A stretch of DNA of 62,000 bases from Cryptomeria japonica (Eukaryota > Streptophyta > Pinopsida > Cupressales > Cupressaceae), in NCBI RefSeq assembly GCF_030272615.1, contig NC_081415.1:508681373-508743372 (forward strand). Direction: 5' to 3'. Below the pieces are notes generated by a model. It did not search any database. It was not told where the DNA came from and worked only from the letters and a program-made list of their open reading frames with translations. The position numbers and the translations under genes are program-made. Below are positions 1 to 10,280 of this stretch, one piece after another. The first letter of the stretch is position 1. Each line of letters starts with the position of its first letter.

Positions 1-815
1 ATATAGATAGATAGAGAGGGATAGAGAGAGATGGAGATATATGTACAGAAAGAGATAGATGGACGAAAGGGGGGGGGGGAAGAGTGAGAGAAAGTAGTTG
101 AAAAAGACAAGTAATAGAGAGAGAAAGGTTTAGACTTTAGAGAGAGGGATAGAGATAATGAGGGGGAAAGATAGAGATAGAGAGATAGAGAGAGAAAGGG
201 AGAAACATGGAATGTGTGTATATACATTAGAGAGCAGAACTAGAGAAATATAAAAAGAGGGAGTGATGGGGAGATAGAGAGGGATAAGATAGAAAGAGGG
301 AGAGAAGCGATATATAAGGATATAAAGAGATAGGTATAGGGATAGAAAGGATCTAGAGAGTAAATATAACTTGTAAAATATAGACAGGGTGAGAAAGAGG
401 GAGAGATGGAAGGAGAGAAAAAAGGGGAGAGGAAGAAATAGAGATAGAAAGATGGTGAGAATTAGAGAGGGGGGGATAGAGAGATAGAAAGATAAAGATA
501 TAGGAAGTGATATATGGAGAGGTAGAGAGGGATATGGAGAGAGTGAGAGAGATGAAGGAAGAGAAGTGTATAATATCTAGAGATAGTGAGATAGAATATA
601 GATAGGGAGGGAGAAATAGGCTAGAGTATGTGTTTGTGTGAGTGAGAGAGATATAGATATAAAGATAAGGACGGAGTAAGACAAAATGTGTGTGAGTAAA
701 AGATATATAGAGATAGATATAAAGAGGAAGAAAGATATACAAAAAAATAGAGAGGGGGGAAGAGGGAGAGAGATGATATAAAATTAAAGAGATATAAAAA
801 AAAGGGAGAGAGGGA

Positions 816-895
<80 letters not shown>

Positions 896-930
896 AGGAG
901 ATATAGATAAAGGAGAGAGATGGATATGGA
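1..930. repeat. Purine-rich simple-sequence tract with (AG)36
   Basis: The plus strand is almost entirely G and A, in loose GATA/GAGA/GGGA units, and contains an uninterrupted (AG)36 run at 821-892. The segment at about 478-535 closely resembles 6040-6090 in the second purine tract (shared phrase AGATAGAAAGATAAA), so the two tracts share ancestry and are not independent random microsatellites. Minus-strand open frames here encode only Ser/Leu/Tyr/Ile/Pro low-complexity polypeptide and are products of the composition. Polypurine mirror sequence of this length can adopt triplex (H-DNA) structure; that is general knowledge, not shown here. Confidence 0.9.
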
Positions 931-3180
931 GATAATAATCAAATTACATGCTAACATCAACATAACTCCCCAAGGACATATGATATCCTTAATTTATGGA
1001 CATGAAATGAGTAATCAAAAGTTAGTTACTCTTTCTTTCTCTCTCACTCTAAACATTTAATTTAGGTGTTGAGTAAAAATTTATTTTATTATATAAATTA
1101 GAATAAAATTCAAATATAATTATTCTATAATAAATAAAATTTAAATAAGACAAAATGTATAAATTCTAATATCTTTTAATTATTATTTGTAATTCCATTA
1201 AAAAACACAAATAATTAAAATACAATTTTAACTTGATAAAAAATCAACCCTTAAAAGAAGAAGTGGAAAAATTAGAATAAATAAATAAATAATAGAATAT
1301 CTAATAAAAGAAGATAATATTAAAAGAAAATAGTAAGAAAAGAAAGATTTTAATTCAAAATATAATTATTCTGTCATTATTAAAAGTTTAATAAGACAAA
1401 TAATTATAGATTAAATTCTAATAATTTTTAATCATTATAAAAAGACATAAATAATTAAAATAAATTTCAAACTTAATGAAAAATTAATTCCTAATAAATA
1501 ATATTAAAATTTATATATATATTTTTTTATTATAGAAGATCTCTTTTTTAAAATTAATAAAATTTTAGCGATTAATTCTATAGTCTTCATTCTTCTCCCT
1601 AATTTTAAACCATTTTCAATAAGTAGGTGGTTCACTTCATATAGGGAATGCTTCAACATAATAATTATAATATAATACAAATTTTATAGTGAAAATATAT
1701 TTTTTTATTAAGAGCATAATCCTAATTTAATTTTAAAAAATTATATAATTATAATTATAATAATTAAATTAAGCTCAAATATGATTACTAGTTTCTGTAT
1801 AATATTATATAATTTTTTATTTATTTATGTAATATTAATTATAATTAGTTTTAATAAAATAACTATAAAAGTGAAAATAGACATTTTTTAAATAACTTGA
1901 TGAAAAATATTTAAATTTATGACTAGAAGTTATTAAATTATTTTGTATATATTAAAATGATTAAAATTTTTATGATTTTTTAAATTTCAAAAAATATATA
2001 AATTATAATTATAAAGAATACATATAATAATTAGGTTTATTTTTTTAATAGAAATATTTGTATCGCCTAGGACAAGTACTAATAAGGCTAAGTTCTAATA
2101 AATATTAATCATCTGAAATTAATTAATCTATGCTAAAAGGTAAAGGTTTTTTACATTTGATATCTTGCATTTTTTTTATTTCATAAAATATAGGTGTACT
2201 AGTTTATATACCATCAAAAATTTGAGTCTATATTATAAGTTAGATTGTTTTTATAGGTTTACTTTCTATAATTAGGATAAAGGCTTCTAGTTTATTTATG
2301 GTTTAATTCTTTTTATGTTTAAAATTTGTATTTAAAGAAAACAAGTTTTGGTGTTGTGAGAATAATTAGATATTTTATTAAATATTGAATGTGAAGGAAT
2401 TATGTATTAACAATTGATTTACATTTTTTTAAATGCAACAAGTCTTATATTTTTTTGACAAATTAAAATCATTAAACTCTGTTTTAAAGTGTTACATAAT
2501 AAAATACATTTCAATTAACCCAGCGAGGTTCAAAAATCAAATAAAAGATATTTCATCCAAGACTACTACTTGTGAGAACATATTTACCATGTTTCAATTA
2601 GTTTTAGTTTCCATGCTATATAGTTATATTTTAAAGATAATATAAAGCAATCTCTCTTATCTATTGATGACAACATTGAAGGACTTCTATGCATGCAACA
2701 TATACCAACAAATCTTACCCAACTAAGAGGTTACAATACTAGATCTAATTTAATGGATATCCACTATATGTATATAATGAAATGATAGTGAATCACTGTA
2801 ATATAAATTCTACACTTCTTTAAAATTATATTACATTAATAAAAAGGGGATGGGATTGAAATAAGCAAACCTAGAGCTTAAGTTAATACAAATAATTTAA
2901 TTAATCATTTTTATTACCAAAAATTCATAAAAGAATGAATTGATAGAAATGAATACTTTAGAGTGGAATGTATGAAGAGATAAACCAAAATATGAAGATA
3001 AAAATAGTGACATGTACTATGAAATGAGAACCTATCCACTATACTAAAAAAATTGAAATGAAAAAAGAAATGAATATAATAAAATAGTCAAAACATAATA
3101 ATCAAAAGAAATAATTTAAAAACATAAAGATTATTTAGAAATATAAAATTAAAAATAAATGTAATCCACGTGATTCCTAT
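931..3180. other. AT-rich intergenic DNA, no gene seen
   Basis: Very AT-rich with no frame longer than about 70 codons and no codon bias. The one structure visible is a degenerate direct duplication: about 1105-1252 and about 1350-1495 share the order AAATATAATTATTCT, then AATAAGACAAA, then AAATTCTAAT, then AATAATTAAAATA. The 70-codon open frame at 2433-2645 has no recognisable domain and lies in homogeneous AT-rich DNA, so I do not call it a gene. Confidence 0.6.
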
Positions 3181-3584
3181 ATATTCTCACATGCAACTCA
3201 TGCCTTTGTAGAAAAGAATGGTTTGATTGTTTGGGAAATGTCTAAGAATCATCGAAACCTTGATTTTATTCTTTTAACCTCCCATGTAATCAATTGAGGA
3301 AGATCGGATTTTGTGTGCATGCTTAACCTATGTACGTCTAAGTCTAAGAGAAATGTGTGTATTCATAGATATAGGCTATTACATATTCCCACATGCAATT
3401 CATGTCTTTGTAGAAAAGAATGGTTTGATTGCTTGGGAAATTTCTAAGAATCATCAAAACCTTGATTTTATTCTTTTAACCTCCCATGTAACCAATTGAG
3501 GAAGATCAGATTTTGTGTGCACTCTTAGCCTATGTATGTCTAAGTCTAAGAGAAGTGTGTGCATTCACAAATACAGGCTATTAC
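3181..3584. repeat. 202-bp tandem duplication (two copies)
   Basis: Copy 1 is 3181-3382 and copy 2 is 3383-3584. They align without a gap, beginning ATATTC(T/C)CACATGCAA and ending (A/C)AGGCTATTAC, with scattered substitutions only. The lack of indels suggests the duplication is fairly young compared with the surrounding degenerate DNA. A 62-codon open frame (3311-3499) merely crosses the junction. Confidence 0.9.
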
Positions 3585-4087
3585 ATTTAAAATGTGTGAA
3601 ATGTAAAATAACAATAATTAAATGTCCAGCTTTGATCCAATTTGCATGTTAAAAGTGAAATACCAAGATAAAGTGATACAAATGAAGTAAAATGATGATA
3701 GATAAGCTAAAATAGGTCTACACTTAAGCGATGAGGTTTTAAATAAACTACTAAAAATATGGATATTGTAAGAATATGATAAAATTCATTAAACAATATT
3801 CAACAAATGAATTTTCAAACAAGAAAGAAAATGAGATTATAATTTTTTGAGAAGATAAATAAAATAACATTAATCCCAATGTTTATTATAAATAAGATAA
3901 ATTTACATGACAGTGTATGCATCTAATAGCATATCACTCTTGTTAAGAAGAGAACAAAGAAATAACTAGATAGATTATGATACTTTACAAGAAGAGGGAA
4001 TGGAAAAATTTGTAGAATAGGAAAGGAATAGTATTTTTTAGCAACCCAAAATAAAAACTCCACTTGTCATGCCTTGTTTCATGCATG
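3585..4087. other. AT-rich intergenic DNA
   Basis: Nothing recognisable: no coding bias, repeat or terminal structure. It ends at the 8-bp target duplication of the hAT-like element that follows. Confidence 0.5.
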
Positions 4088-4095
4088 CTCTCATG

Positions 4096-4882
4096 TAGGC
4101 CTGGAATTTGACGGTCACCCTTACCTGTCATATGAATTTTTGATGACGGTTTAGTCATTTCAATGCCTTTCATTTGACGTTTTAAGAAAAATATTAACTG
4201 TCAAAAAATATTAAAGTAGAAGATTGAAGCCACACCAAAATGCAATGCACATTTTTCTTGGGAAGAAATGAAAATCATTGTTTAATGAGAAAATAATGAT
4301 AAATTAGTAATATATGCAAAAATCTTAAATTTACTAAATAAGTTTCTAAATTAATACACTAATATTTATTATATATTAACATTAAATAATGAATAATTAA
4401 TAATTACTAATTTAGTAATAATAAACCTTTAAATTTTAAAATTATATATATTATGACAAGTTTCTATAACAATATTTAAAAAATTAAATTGACTAAGTTT
4501 CTAAATTCATATTAAAATATTTTATCAATTATATTCTATCATTTCAATTATGACAAGTTTCTAAATTTATATGAAAAAATAGAACTATTCTAAAAAATCA
4601 TATTAAAATATTATAAAATTAGAAACAACTACATCCTTCCATATTCTAAATCCTTCCATTTCAAAATATTCTAAATAAATTTGTATTTTTATAATAAACA
4701 TTCTAAACTAATATATATTACCTACTATATTTTTTTACTGTTTATTTATAATTTGAAGTGTCATTGATACGGTTTTAGAAAAAAATAGCATGTCAATGCA
4801 TACGTTCTACTAATTTTTAAAGCTGTCAAATACGGTTCAAAAGTGAAAAAACGGCCATTTTGCCTGTCAAATTCCAGGCCTG
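4096..4882. mobile_element. Non-autonomous hAT-like element, 787 bp
   Basis: The left terminus reads TAGGCCTGGAATTTGAC and the reverse complement of the right terminus reads CAGGCCTGGAATTTGAC, 16 of 17 identical. Both ends are flanked by the exact 8-bp duplication CTCTCATG (4088-4095 and 4883-4890). Short inverted repeats starting C/T-AGG with an 8-bp TSD are the hallmark of the hAT superfamily. Subterminal motifs resembling GTCA..TACGGTT recur near both ends (about 4137, 4766, 4795, 4824), the usual place for hAT transposase binding sites. The interior is AT-rich and has no transposase, so the copy must be mobilised in trans. A frame at 3985-4173 spans the left boundary and is spurious. Confidence 0.85.
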
Positions 4883-4890
4883 CTCTCATG

Positions 4891-5632
4891 GATAGAATGA
4901 CATGCAAAAAATAATAATTTAAAGCTACATGTAAAAGTAAAGCAACGAATGGAATGAGTACAACCTAAGATGGAATCGCTACCACAAATCATCTCCATTG
5001 TTGGGGCAAAAATAGAAAGAAATGTTAATTAGAAAAATATTCATAATCTTGCTTGGGTTTGATGTTGCAGTGTGAAGAGAAAGGAAAACTATCTGATAAA
5101 CCTTAAAGAGTTAGTGACTCTATATCAATTTGAAAAGAGCCCAACTTTCATAAAAATAAATCCAAGTTCCAAGAATGTTTAATTTGGTGTTAGCAATTAG
5201 TAAAAATAATTAGAATTAAAAATTTGGATTTCAAGTGTTAAAATGGAGATTTTAGTCATGAAAATGAGAGAACATTTAAATGGTTTGTGTTTTCAAGTGT
5301 TAATAGGGTGAAGTCAAAAAATGATGAAGAATGAGAGAATGCAGCGAAATGATTTGTAGGTTTTCAATTTTGTTGAATGTGTCAAGCACCGAAGAGAGAA
5401 AGAAAATAATTGAGGAATGAATTCAAGTTCAACAAGTTCACAAATTTACAAACTTACCAAAATGGTGAAATGGTTCATGCGTTTTCAAAAGTCTTGAAAA
5501 TGCAAAGGCAAAGGATGATGAAGATTGTGTTAGTGATGTAGAGTTGAGATTGTTCCATTCATGTTACACAAATAATTTAGCTTTCCTTTGTGTGTGCTTA
5601 ACACTTGTAAAAATTATCTAGAATTTATAGAT
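4891..5632. other. Intergenic DNA, no gene seen
   Basis: AT-rich spacer without domains, inverted termini or tandem structure that I can support. It ends where the second purine-rich tract starts. Confidence 0.5.
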
Positions 5633-5791
5633 TTAGAGAGAGGGTGAGAGACATAGGGACAAATAGAGAGAAGTGGAGATAAATAGATATAGATGGATAG
5701 AGGGAGAGATAAATAGCGAAGATAGAGAGGGGAAGAGAGAAAGAGTAATAGATAGAGATATATATGGGAAGAAAAATAGAAAGATAGATAT

Positions 5792-5873
<82 letters not shown>

Positions 5874-6213
5874 GGACGAAGAGGGAGAAGTAGGGAGTGT
5901 GTTTGTATATGAGAGAAAGGGAGAGGGAGGGAGAGAAATAGAGAGAGGAGAGAGGAGTAGAGAAATATATAGATAGGGATAGGTAAGGATAGAAAGGAGG
6001 AAAGATAGAGAGATATAACTTTGGAAAGATACAATAATGGAGAGATAGAAAGATAAAAATATAAGAAGTGATAAATAGAGAGAGTAGAATAGATGAAGGG
6101 AGAGATGGGAAAAGAGTGAGAGATAAAGGAGGTGATAGAGACAAGTAATAGAGAGAGGGGGAGAGAGATAGAGAGGAGGACAAGTGGAGATAGAGATAAC
6201 TTGAGGAAGAAAT

Positions 6214-6250
<37 letters not shown>
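5633..6250. repeat. Second purine-rich tract with (TA)n, (GA)n and (GT)n
   Basis: A 600-bp plus-strand purine tract with three dinucleotide runs: (TA)n about 5794-5834, passing directly into (GA)n about 5835-5870, and (GT)n about 6218-6248. Its middle resembles part of the tract at the left edge of the window, e.g. GATAGAAAGATAAA followed by ATATA(A/G)GAAGTGATA. Open frames on both strands are low-complexity artefacts. Confidence 0.9.
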
Positions 6251-6252
<2 letters not shown>

Positions 6253-6549
6253 ATTAAATATTAAAAATAGTTTACTTTTAATAAAATAATATGCAAATAA
6301 TCTAATTATTATTTAAAAGTATATTATTATTTATTTTTGAAATTAATTAATCTTTTATTATTATTGAAATTAACTAAGTATATAATTATTGTATATTATT
6401 GTTATTATTGATTCACCAGAAGTTTCAAACCCTTCTGGTCTCTACAATTATATTACAAACATGACGATATTTTGAAAAATACATGTACTTAATTTTTTAA
6501 ATTAAATAAAGTACAAATTGAAACATAAATTTTATTTATAAATAAAAAG
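6251..6549. other. AT-rich spacer
   Basis: No coding or repeat feature beyond AT richness. A small inverted pair flanks 6416-6442 (CCAGAAG / CTTCTGG), too short to classify. Confidence 0.4.
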
Positions 6550-7126
6550 AATTAGAACATAATTGTGTGGAAGAAATGAAAATCCTTGTCCTTTTATTAT
6601 TTATATCACATATAGATAAAAATAAACTTAATATTAGAAATCTTGTTTACAATTATATTGCATTTTGAAAAGATTCTAAATTAATACATTAACAAATGTC
6701 AAAATTTTAAATTTGATATATTATGACAAGTTTCTAAATTCATATTTGAGACAATCTTATTAAATACATTTAAAAAATTAAATTGACTAAGTTTCTAAAT
6801 TCATATATGAAAATAGAAACTATTCTAAAAATCCATGTACAAGTTTCTAAATTCATATAAGAAAATAAGAAGATTCATTCTAAATGTTCATATTAAAATA
6901 TTATAAAATTAGAAACAATTATATCCTTCCATTCAAATTATTTTAAATAAATTTGTATTTTTATAATATGTATTAGTACATTATAAATTATAATATTATA
7001 TACTATATATTATCTAGCATATTTTTTTATGGTTTATTAATGATTTGAAGTATCATATATACAATTTTAGAAAAAATATCATGTAAGTGAAAAAACGACA
7101 TGCATAGATCCACAAATTCTAGGTTG
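6550..7126. mobile_element. Decayed second copy of the hAT-like element
   Basis: This segment follows the interior of the 4096-4882 element in the same order and orientation: GGAAGAAATGAAAATC (6571), TTCTAAATTAATACA, GACTAAGTTTCTAAATTCAT (6785), ATTATAAAATTAGAAACAA (6900), TTTTTTTATGGTTTAT (7022), then GTGAAAAAACG (7087). A degenerate right terminus ACAAATTCTAGGTTG lies at 7112-7126, where the intact copy has TCAAATTCCAGGCCTG. The left terminus and TSD are not recognisable, so the left limit is approximate. Confidence 0.65.
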
Positions 7127-7581
7127 TTTGCATCATTAAATGAATTCGCATGTAATTTAAATGATTTAATAGTTAAATACTCAATGATAATTTTACATTT
7201 CATTCACATTTAAAAGTAGTAATTAATTATTTTATTTTTATTGATAAAAAAATATCTTTAATTAAATAATATAATAATTAAGAATAGTTAAAATTTCTAT
7301 CTTTAATATTATAATAATATTGCAATGGTGTTTTCATATCATGTTAATTTCTAGTTTTAATTTTGGACTTATTTTGAGATAATAATTTTATATGCTTATA
7401 TCAACATATGTCACACTTTATTGGCATAGGGAAACAAAAAGATGAGTGGGAACAAAAGATAGAGTGGGTTTTGTAGGGCAAGGAGTAAAAACTACCGTGG
7501 GGCATATGGGAGCAATGGGAGCTTGGACGAAGGGGATGAGGAGATGGTGATTTCAATTATTTTAATCTATATGACTAAGGT
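7127..7581. other. AT-rich spacer upstream of the DUF4283 pseudogene
   Basis: AT-rich to about 7430, then compositionally closer to coding DNA (7440-7581), which may be the decayed 5' end of the pseudogene that follows. No start codon can be assigned. Confidence 0.4.
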
Positions 7582-8515
7582 GATCCTCTCCTTGATGATG
7601 AGTATATCAAACTACTAGACCTATGGTTGGATGCTTCAAGGAGCATGGATTCAATTGCCTCCTCAAGATTTCCTAGAGATGTGTATCATCAAGGTTGTTT
7701 TGAGGCCTTTGAAAGACAATTCTTTGGTTGCTTTTCACTCCTTTGGTAAGGGCCTTATGAGAGGTTTCCTCCTTGCACCTTACCCCACAATTGGTGATGT
7801 GTTGGGTGGGAAGGTTCTAGGTTTTGCTAGGGTTTCCATATCTCTTTCTCTTTTGTGGCTACTCCTGATAAGTGGGTTTCAATTACCTCTAAGGTGTTTG
7901 AGGTTGGGAATTCTAATGTGCCCCTTCTTGCTTCTACTTTAGTTGATCATTTGCCCCCTATTTCCAAACATTGTACGTCTCATCTCATTTTTGTTCCTTC
8001 TTATGTCTTTGTATAAGGAGGATGTCTTAAAATATCAAATGAGGTTATCGATATTTTAGCCCTCTGATGGGAGAATGCTCTTGTGGGGATGTTTTTGGGT
8101 GCTAGGCCTAATATGGATAATTTCATATCTTGGGCTAGGAGGGAGTGGATAACCAAAGGTACACTAGAGATTTTTGTTCTTCCTCGTAGCTTCTTCATTA
8201 TCTGTTTCTCTCTTCTTATTGACTACATTCAAACATCGAATGTTGGCCCTTGGTTTGTTGTAAAATTGAGCCTCTTCCTTATGAAGTGGGAACTTGAGCC
8301 GAATCTTAGCAAAGTGGGCATTGAAAAAGTCCCAGTGTGGGTTAGACTTCCTAGCCTATTGTTGGAGTATTGGGACAAAGATGGCTGGACAATCATAGCT
8401 TTCTCTTTTGGTGCTCTCATAATGGTTAATTAGGTGAGTATATTTAAAAAGCATTTTTTGTATGCTCAATTTGTGTCAATGTTGAGGTTAACAAGCAACT
8501 CCCTTTCTTTTCTTT
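7582..8515 (+). pseudogene. DUF4283-domain, LINE-type ORF1-like pseudogene
   Basis: The coding frame is recoverable in three pieces. 7582-7752 reads DDEYIKLLDLWLDASRSM and onward to a TAA. A second piece at about 7840-7985 is in another frame (PDKWVSITSKVFEVGNSN). From about 8020 a third frame with one internal stop gives the domain itself: ALVGMFLGARP, then WARREWITKGTLEIFVLP, then VWVRLPSLLLEYW near 8335-8375. That order of motifs is characteristic of DUF4283, the gag-like N-terminal domain of plant LINE/zinc-knuckle proteins. After the stop at 8431, a frame-shifted tail YAQF..VEVN about 8460-8500 continues the domain. No zinc knuckle, endonuclease or reverse transcriptase follows, so this is a truncated, frameshifted copy. 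Which LINE family it came from cannot be told. Confidence 0.75.
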
Positions 8516-8748
8516 TTTTATCGGTTAATGGTATTTTATTGGTAATACCAGAAGATTTCAGCACATCAAAAAACACAGTTTGTAGCACCCATCCAAAGGT
8601 ATTAACATAGATTGTATCATACTCCCCCATATCTATACATACTAATTCAAAGAGATAAAGACTCCCCATCCCATGTAAGCATCTGATATGTCTTTACAAT
8701 GCAATAAATAACAAAATGAAGAGTTTATCGAAAGATGAAACCAAAAAA

Positions 8749-9290
8749 TTAACATGCTAAACTATTTTGCAGCGACAAGTTCCTTGCCTTTCCCAAGTTG
8801 GAATCCACATCCAACTCCATCTGCTCCTTCGAGTCTTCAATGTCATCATTGTCTTCTGGTGGAAAGCCAATCCACAGAGTTCGTCGGCATTGCTTCTTCT
8901 TCGAACCCTTCGGGCGGCTGCACTTGCGTTTGGAAGATGTAGACCCACTAGATTGTAAAGATTTCATCTCATTTGGGCCCCATTTCTCCAGCTCCAGTCT
9001 TAGTTCTTGCCTCTCCCACATCTTCAGATACTCTTTGACCCCATGCATACCAACCTGCGCAGATGCATGACGAACCACCTTGTTGCAATTTGCGCTCCAT
9101 AGGAGATATGGGTGAAGGGGAGACCGAAATTAACTTACATGGAGCCAACACCCATTCGGGCAAACAAACCCCGCACCGTCACACGTCATCCTCAAAATTA
9201 TATTGAGGCCTCCATACCACTCTTCACGTACACAACCACGCATAATCCATTCAAAATGCTCCTTGTCTTCAAGTTCAAAACACCTACGCG
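8749..9290 (-). pseudogene. Unrecognised protein-coding fragment, Cys-rich then basic/acidic
   Basis: On the minus strand a continuous frame from about 9288 to 9126 gives a Cys-containing segment (RCFELEDKEHFEWIMRGC, later CDGAGFVCPNGCW), meets a TAA overlapping a GTAAGT donor-like site near 9136, and continues in the same frame to 8749. The second part includes GVKEYLKMWERQELRLELEKW, a Lys/Arg/Ser patch (SSKRKCSRPKGSKKK) and an acidic C-terminus. Amino-acid composition looks genuinely protein-coding and differs from the low-complexity frames elsewhere. I do not recognise the family. The MITE at 9292 sits exactly at the upstream limit, so the 5' end may have been cut by it. It could be a captured host exon, a piece of an undescribed element, or chance. 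Confidence 0.4.
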
Positions 9291-9291
9291 T

Positions 9292-9438
9292 CTATTCTGG
9301 CTCCAAAAAGACAGTACGGATTGACTAACACGCGTGTTACTCGCATATTTTACACCGTCGATTTCGTAGTTAACGGTTGTGATTGACTAACCTATCACTA
9401 TCACGCTGTACGAAAGGTCTGTTTTGGAGCTAGAATAG
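9292..9438. mobile_element. 147-bp MITE, copy A
   Basis: Begins CTATTCTGGCTCCAAAA and ends with its degenerate inverse GTTTTGGAGCTAGAATAG. It is one of three copies of identical length in this neighbourhood (others at 9557-9703 and 9730-9876). No coding capacity. If the terminal TA is the duplicated target, the arrangement C-TA-TTCTGG...CCAGAA-TA-G would fit a Tc1/mariner-type MITE; I cannot prove the TSD. Confidence 0.8.
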
Positions 9439-9556
9439 TCGCGGTCGGCTGGCACTGGCTATGGAGCCATGTAAACCACGCCTTCTAGGCTCCCTAAGAC
9501 CCTATAAATCTTCCGCTTATGTATACACTCTGCCACCCCATCGTGTATGGGCACGT

Positions 9557-9703
9557 CTATTCTGGCTCCAAAACGGCAATACGAATTGACTAACATGCGT
9601 GTTAGTCGCGCGTTTTACACCATCGATTTTGCAATAAATGGCTATGATTGACTAACACATCGCTATCACGTTGTACGAAAGGTCTGTTTTGGAGCCAGAA
9701 TAG
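9557..9703. mobile_element. 147-bp MITE, copy B
   Basis: Begins CTATTCTGGCTCCAAAA and ends TTTTGGAGCCAGAATAG, so its 17-bp terminal inverted repeats are perfect. Same length and orientation as the copy at 9292-9438. It lies inside the left arm of the Mutator-like element, and 26 bp from an inverted copy. Confidence 0.85.
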
Positions 9704-9729
9704 CCACGACCATTGTGCATGGGCCGAAG

Positions 9730-9876
9730 CTATTCTGGCTCTAAAACAGACCTTTCGTACAACGTGATAGTGATGTGTTAGTCAATCACAGCCATTTATT
9801 GCAAAATCGACGGTGTAAAACTTGCGACTAACACGTGTGTTAGTCAATCCGTACTGCCATTTTGGAGCCAGAATAG
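9730..9876. mobile_element. 147-bp MITE, copy C (inverted relative to B)
   Basis: Internal sequence is the reverse complement of copy B throughout, e.g. CAGACCTTTCGTACAACGTG here versus CACGTTGTACGAAAGGTCTG in B. With the 26-bp spacer, B and C form a palindrome of about 320 bp that could fold into a long hairpin RNA if transcribed. Confidence 0.85.
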
Positions 9877-10280
9877 ACACGTTCTCGTGCATGTCCTAAG
9901 AACGTGCTTGTGTTGCTCGAAAAACGGGCAAACTGTTGTGCCCCGACTTATGGCTTTTCAAGAGGAGGGGGCCCCGCCAGCAAGCCGGCCAACCAGCACC
10001 CCCTCCCCTTGAAAACTTTTTAAATATTTTTTTAAAATTTTATTTAATATTTAATAATTTTTTATTTTTTTATATTTTATATTTTATTTTTTTATTTTTT
10101 TATTTTTAATATATATTATATTATATAGTATTTTTAATATATTAAAAATATTAATATATTTTTAATATATTTTATTTATAGAATAATCTTTTTTAAATAT
10201 TAATATTAAAAATGTCTAAAGAATATAAATGAATTATATACATTTTTAGTTCACTTAACAATTTAATTTAACTTTTCTAA

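Larger units (their letters stand above)
9451..10280 (+). repeat. Left TIR arm of the Mutator-like element
   Basis: Outer part is GC-richer (GGCTCCCTAAGACCCTATAA at 9489; CACTCTGCCACCCCATCGTG at 9525), then a GC-rich block AGGAGGGGGCCCCGCC near 9963, then an AT-rich segment. All are found inverted in 11691-12277. The arm is interrupted from about 9544 to 9889 by the double-MITE insertion; the opposite arm lacks it. The inverted identity ends near 10280 at TTAACTTTTCTAA. Confidence 0.8.

Noticed and set aside
353-742. Long minus-strand open frame in the purine tract (also 5633-6183 both strands)
   Set aside because: Pure low-complexity Ser/Leu/Tyr/Ile/Pro or Arg/Glu translation of GA/TA repeats; no domain, no codon bias.
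7631-7942. 103-codon plus frame
   Set aside because: Wrong frame of the DUF4283 pseudogene; the protein-like frame starts at 7582 and is offset.
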